From positions 380,001 through 444,000 of the forward strand of contig JACVTC010000047.1 of the NCBI GenBank assembly GCA_016946835.1: a DNA stretch of 64,000 nt. The letters are read 5' to 3'. The notes beneath the pieces are model-generated. The model made no database searches. It was given only the letters and a program-made list of their open reading frames with translations, and was not told the origin of the DNA. Within the stretch, counting starts at the first letter, position 1. The number at the start of each line of letters is the position of its first letter. Shown one piece after another: positions 59,838 through 64,000 of this stretch. Origin of the DNA: Neocallimastix lanati (nom. inval.). Taxonomy: Eukaryota; Neocallimastigomycota; Neocallimastigomycetes; Neocallimastigales; Neocallimastigaceae. The position numbers were made by a program, and so were the translations under genes.

Positions 59838-60176
59838 TGTTCAAGGTTGTGGATTCAGAGAACACGAACAAGTATTACACCCAGTGTTTTAATATATATT
59901 TATTATATATTTTTATTTATTTATTTATTTAGAAAAATACATATATCTTTATTATTATAAAATCAACAAGAAAAAAATAATTTAATTTTAATTAAATTAT
60001 AAAATAACTATATACAAAATAAGGTTATAATTAATGAGGCTTGTGTGGCATATTAGATATGTTATACATAATATTCATATAACATTGCTAATATTTAACA
60101 CTAACTGTTTATAGATACATTACGTAACCAAAGAACTGTCATTGGATAGGCTTAATGTTACCATGTATCCGTTACA
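59838..60176 (-). repeat. copia-2 5' LTR
   Basis: About 339 bp, plus-strand ends TGTTCAAGGTTGTGG and ATCCGTTACA. No matching 3' LTR was found; the downstream end of copia-2 has been replaced by gypsy sequence. Confidence 0.65.
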
Positions 60177-60235
60177 AAATTTAATGGTAAAGAATGAACT
60201 AATAACCTTTATATTGTTATAAAATATTATTAATA

Positions 60236-60480
60236 TGTTGAAATTATAACTGAATTGAAATCTCAATTTCAGTTATTTACAATTCAATAATTAAAAATAT
60301 TATTTAGTAAATTATAAATAATATATATATTTAAATAATTAATAATTAATATAAATTCTTGTTTAATATTTAAAGAGTTATCTTAGGCCTAATAATTCTG
60401 AGAATATTAATAAATAAGGTTTATATTAATAATTAATTTCAATTCTAACATTTGACATCACGTGTATTATATTTATATTA
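60236..60480. repeat. LTR B, second copy (partial)
   Basis: Closely matches the first about 245 bp of LTR B (TGTTGAAATTATAACTGAAT...), then is cut by the copia-3 LTR at 60481. The continuation was not located. Confidence 0.75.
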
Positions 60481-61122
60481 TGTTGAATGTGGTGCATTTC
60501 GACATAATTTATGTATAATCAGCATAAATATTTGAAAGCGCATAAATTATGTAATACGCCCCAACTTTCAACGTATATTTTTATTTATTGTATTTTAGCA
60601 TTAAAAAAATAAAATAAAAACTAAAAAAATAATAATTAAAAAAAATAAATAAGTTTTCTGTTAAGAATTTTATTTTATTTTTATTTTTTTCAATTATTTA
60701 ATTAATTTTCATTTTATTATTATATTTTATTATTAAATATTTAATAATAAAACCTTTCCATTTTATTTTATTTAAATAAAATAAATAAAATTTTATATTT
60801 TATTATTAAATTAATTAAATAATAAAAATTTATTATAATATTAAATATTTATTGTTGTCAGAAGTAAGTTTAATATAATTAATAAATAATTAATAAATAA
60901 TAAATAAATATAAAATAAGTATAAAATAAATCCAAGTGTAAATAAATATAGTTATAAAGAATAAATTTATGTATACTGTGACGTATATCATTTAATGATA
61001 TATATTATATGAATCAATGTAAAATTATTATAGACAGGAATGTAAATTTTAAATGTAAATAATATTATGTACGAGATTTTTTCTTTAATAACAATTTAAT
61101 AAATAAAGTGTTATTTATAATA
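60481..61122 (+). repeat. copia-3 5' LTR (probable)
   Basis: Starts TGTTGAATGTGGTGCATTTC where the LTR B copy breaks off and ends ...TATAATA at the primer site. The terminal CA is TA, as in copia-4. Confidence 0.55.
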
Positions 61123-61137
61123 GATTAAGAGTCTCAT
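61123..61137 (+). promoter_or_regulatory. copia-3 primer-binding site (tRNA-Lys anticodon arm)
   Basis: GATTAAGAGTCTCAT, identical to copia-4 and to the core in copia-1 and copia-2. Confidence 0.75.
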
Positions 61138-61203
61138 TGACTCAATAAATGAGTGTTAAAAATTTATTGTGTTTAGTGTATATTTTTAATAAGTGTGAAT
61201 AAG

Positions 61204-61463
61204 ATGACAAGCAAGGAAAATGCTACCTTGGAAATCTTGGATGATTCCAATTTTAAATTATGGAAACAAGATTTGTTCCTTTTACTACAAGAAAGAGATT
61301 TGGGAAATTATATCTTAAAGGAAAGCATTAAGAAAATTTCCGAAGATGAAATACCTGAAGAAGAAAGAAAAAATTATAAATCAGTTCCAGGAACAAGAAA
61401 ATTTTATGATAAATCTGTAACTAAAAAAAATATTTTTAATAGTATAAAAAGGGAATTAGCCAA
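61204..61463 (+). pseudogene. copia-3 Gag N-part
   Basis: From ATG 61204: MTSKENATLEILDDSNFKLW, then KQDLFLLLQERDLGNYILKE, typical of the copia Gag N-terminus (a substrate-like NFxxW motif and a helical domain). It runs to RELAN, where a solo LTR with TSD GCCAA interrupts it. Confidence 0.8.
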
Positions 61464-62234
61464 TATAAAGAGTTTTATGTCAAAACAGATTATAATAATA
61501 CAAAACACTCTATTATAAAATAAATTCTTTTATTAAAAATAATTGTTTTATGAAAAATCTTTTATTAAATAGTTCTTTTATGTTATGAACTATAAAATAG
61601 TTAAAAATAACAATTACGTTCTTTCAATTAAAGAAAATTTACAATATTTATATTTTTTTCTTAAATATATTCTAATATATTAAATTAATTTAATTTACAT
61701 ATATTCAATTTAACTGTTAATAATAATTAATTTTATAAAATAATAAAATATTTAAACTAAAACTAATTATAGTATAATTTTTTAATTAACTATTTTTTAT
61801 TATAACTATTTTTTATTAAACTATTTAAATATTTTAACTAATTTTAAATTAAACTAAAAACTATTAATAATATTAAACTATGCTATTTAAATAAATAAAA
61901 AATTTAACAATTACAGATTTGGCGAATTTTTTGTGACTAAATTATTTAATTTCATATTTAATAAATATAAATTTAAATAATTTAAGTTCTAATTTATAAT
62001 TTTAAATTTCAATTATTAATTTAAGGAGAAGTAATTATTTAAAGTATTTAATTCATGTACGTAAATTTGATGTATGATTTTTCGTTTACGTAAATTTATT
62101 GAAATATGTTTTAATTCATAAATTAATGTAAATTACATAATTTTATTCAAGATATCGTGGCAAAAATTTCATACATAAATTAATGTAATAATGTATTACA
62201 TAAATTTATTAAAGATATAAAGATATTTTTACAG
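61464..62234 (-). mobile_element. Solo LTR of the chromovirus family (TSD GCCAA)
   Basis: 771 bp, the size of the chromovirus LTR. Flanked by GCCAA (61459-61463 and 62235-62239). Plus-strand ends are TATAAAGAG (TG changed to TA) and TTTTTACA. Divergence from the other copies suggests an older insertion. Confidence 0.8.
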
Positions 62235-62239
62235 CCAAT

Positions 62240-62833
62240 AACCTGGACTTCGTATCTTCTTCTGCTTTTGAAATATATAATATAATCAGATAAAGAGCTT
62301 TCTTAGTAAAACAAAATTTATTCCTAATGAAATGCCTTTATTAGTTTTTATCACCAATATGAGTATGAAGTTTAATGAACTTGGAGATTTAAATAATGAA
62401 TTAAATCAGAAAGAAAAATTTGATTATTTATAACTCTCTACCTGAAGACTTAGTAATCAAATCAAATTTAATAAATCATCAGAGAGTCTGGGAAGAGGTA
62501 ACCAAATTTATAATAGAAGTTAATCAACATTTGAATTATTTAAAAGAAAAGAATATTCAAGTAGAATCAAATGAATCTACTGCTTTAAGTACAGAAATGA
62601 AAAGTGAAGCCAATTATAATAATAATAATAAATATAATAAACCCAATAATAAAAAATTTCAACCAAGAAATAATAAGAAATATAAATATAATTTTAATAA
62701 GCAAAGAAATTCAAATAAGGATAATGTTAAATGTTGGAATTGTGGAGGTTTAGGACATTTTTCTGATGAATGTCCTTCAAGAAAAAGAAGTAATAATAAC
62801 AATAACCAAAAATTTTACAAAAGTAATAAGGGG
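62240..62833 (+). pseudogene. copia-3 Gag C-part with zinc knuckle
   Basis: Continues gag after the LTR (NLDFVSSSAFEIYNII) with stops and frame changes up to about 62430, then is open through SLPEDLVIKSNL, an Asn/Lys-rich basic stretch and an intact CCHC knuckle CWNCGGLGHFSDEC. Cut at 62833 by the LTR of another gypsy element, so pol is missing from the window. Confidence 0.8.
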
Positions 62834-63638
62834 TGTAACGAATCTTAAAATGGTATGGTTCATATAATTTTAGGAATATAATAATAATTAACACAAATAA
62901 TAAAATTACAAGAAAAAATAATTTGTTTTAAAATCAATATTTATTTATTTAAATTTATTAAAGAAAAATAATAATATAATTATTTATTTAATAAAAAGAA
63001 AGTTATTGATTATATTTTATTTCACTAAAATTACATGTATTTATATTTTTTTATCAAATTAAAATTTGTAAAGCCTAACTATTTTTTTAATAAACTAATT
63101 ACTAATTATTTTTATAAATAAAACATTTAAATTGAAATTGAATTATTATTTTAGTTAATAATATTATTGTTATAAATAGTAGTTATATATTATTGAATTA
63201 TTAATTATTTAATAATAGTTTAATACTAATATATATAAAATAAAAATAAAGAGATTATACAGAATATTTTATTGTGGTTTAGTTAAATTTAGTAATTAAA
63301 AATAAATTTAAATTGATAACGAAAATTTTAATAACTAATTAAATAGATTTGATTATTTTCAATATAACATAATACAAAAGAAATATAATATTAATATATT
63401 AAGTGGGCAAGGACAATATTCTTGGCTAAAGATTTTTAATACATTATAATGGAATCGGATCGATAATTCAAAAAGGAATTATAAGTTAATTAGTGATTTA
63501 TTAACTTAAGATTTCTATTTAGTAATATTTGAAGAATATTGGAAAGTTCCAATTATATAGAATAGAATAATCTATAAGGTTAGAATAATTTATATTATTC
63601 TAGCACAATTAGTATTATTTGTTCATTCTGTATTAAGA
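62834..63638 (-). repeat. 3' LTR of the edge gypsy element
   Basis: Lies between copia-3 gag and the polypurine tract; plus strand starts TGTAACGAATC. The outer end is clear, the inner boundary approximate. The flank AGGGG (62829-62833) is the candidate target duplication but its partner lies beyond the window. Confidence 0.65.
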
Positions 63639-63640
63639 TG

Positions 63641-63650
63641 CCCCCGCTAA
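63641..63650 (-). promoter_or_regulatory. Polypurine tract of the edge gypsy element
   Basis: Element-sense TTAGCGGGGG just after the integrase stop, matching in position the AGAGGGGG of the intact gypsy element. Confidence 0.75.
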
Positions 63651-63658
63651 GACTCAAG

Positions 63659-64000
63659 CTAGGTAGAAGCTGAGTTAAACTTGACAATATTTTTCAAATG
63701 AACATTACGATTCATTTGTATATTAGTAGCAGGATCAGCTAAAGTGACTGTATTGAATTGTTTCTTTACCACTTTCATAGGTCCAACAAAGTAAGGTTCT
63801 AATTTAGTTCGATTAAAGTTTCTTACTAGTACTAAATCACCTGGTTTTATTCTTTTAGCTTGATTCATACTGGTCTTTTCTTCTCTCCTAGTAGCCCAAT
63901 ACTTCGAAGCATTTTTGATATTAGATGCGGCCTCCATTACCCATTGGTAGTGTGATACAAATTTTTCCAGTAGAATTTCGTCAGAAGACTTATTTATACC
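63659..64000 (-). CDS. Gypsy integrase C-terminus (runs off the window)
   Basis: The frame is open from the window edge to the TAG at 63659. Residues SSDEILLEKFVSHYQWVMEA, KYWATRREEK, GDLVLVRNFNRTKLEPYFVG and ending VHLKNIVKFNSAST are very similar to the last 115 residues of the intact gypsy Pol, so this is a second copy of that family or a close relative, in the opposite orientation. Only the C-terminal module is visible. Confidence 0.88.
   Translation of the reverse strand, partial: GINKSSDEILLEKFVSHYQWVMEAASNIKNASKYWATRREEKTSMNQAKRIKPGDLVLVRNFNRTKLEPYFVGPMKVVKKQFNTVTLADPATNIQMNRNVHLKNIVKFNSAST

Overview
The window is extremely A+T-rich, with long homopolymers, (ATA)n and ATTTTTT/TAAATAA satellites, and one intact-looking host gene. 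That composition, a fungal-type chromodomain retroelement and asparagine-rich linkers suggest an anaerobic gut fungus (Neocallimastigomycota). This is an inference from composition and content; Dictyostelium-like genomes are the main alternative, but abundant Ty1/copia elements argue against them.

Layout. 1-650: inverted repeats built on a TTGGCGAAATGCAA motif. 870-1560: decayed minus-strand coding scraps. 2600-3600: two large microsatellites. 4170-4440: a less A+T-rich patch ending in a hairpin plus T-run on the minus strand, possibly a small structured RNA gene. 6446-7489 (-): a single-exon casein kinase 1-family protein. 7.5-22.3 kb: a desert with no intact gene and two small transposase/recombinase-like remnants. 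22.3-27.8 kb: a 29-bp x7 tandem repeat, a copia LTR/primer-site/gag relic, and a broken Rep (CRESS-type HUH endonuclease) relic interrupted by a solo LTR.

27.8-64 kb is a stack of nested LTR retroelements whose order can be read from target-site duplications (TSDs). A copia element (copia-2, minus strand, 60176 downward) is joined in frame to the RNase H-integrase-LTR end of a Ty3/gypsy element. A solo LTR (TSD ATTTT) interrupts its gag and a 20.5-kb chromovirus (36387-56927, TSD AAGAG) interrupts its integrase. The chromovirus integrase was in turn hit by a solo LTR (TSD CCGCC) and, about 35 bp away in the original target, by another (TSD ACCTC). Within 2-5 bp of the ends of these two LTRs sit a full-length gypsy element with open gag and pol (42678-51212) and a short non-autonomous LTR element (51268-54525, TSD CTCTG). 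A second nearly complete copia (copia-1, 28157-33303, TSD AAATT) sits in the LTR of the chimera. A third copia (copia-3) and an edge-truncated gypsy close the window.

Two priming mechanisms can be read from the sequence. All four copia copies have a primer-binding site complementary to the anticodon arm of tRNA-Lys(CUU), implying a cleaved half-tRNA primer. The chromovirus family instead has an 11-nt primer site complementary to a sequence 35 nt downstream of the LTR TATA box, the arrangement expected of Tf1-type self-priming. The intact gypsy element has a conventional TGG-starting tRNA primer site and a canonical -1 frameshift heptamer directly before its gag stop codon.
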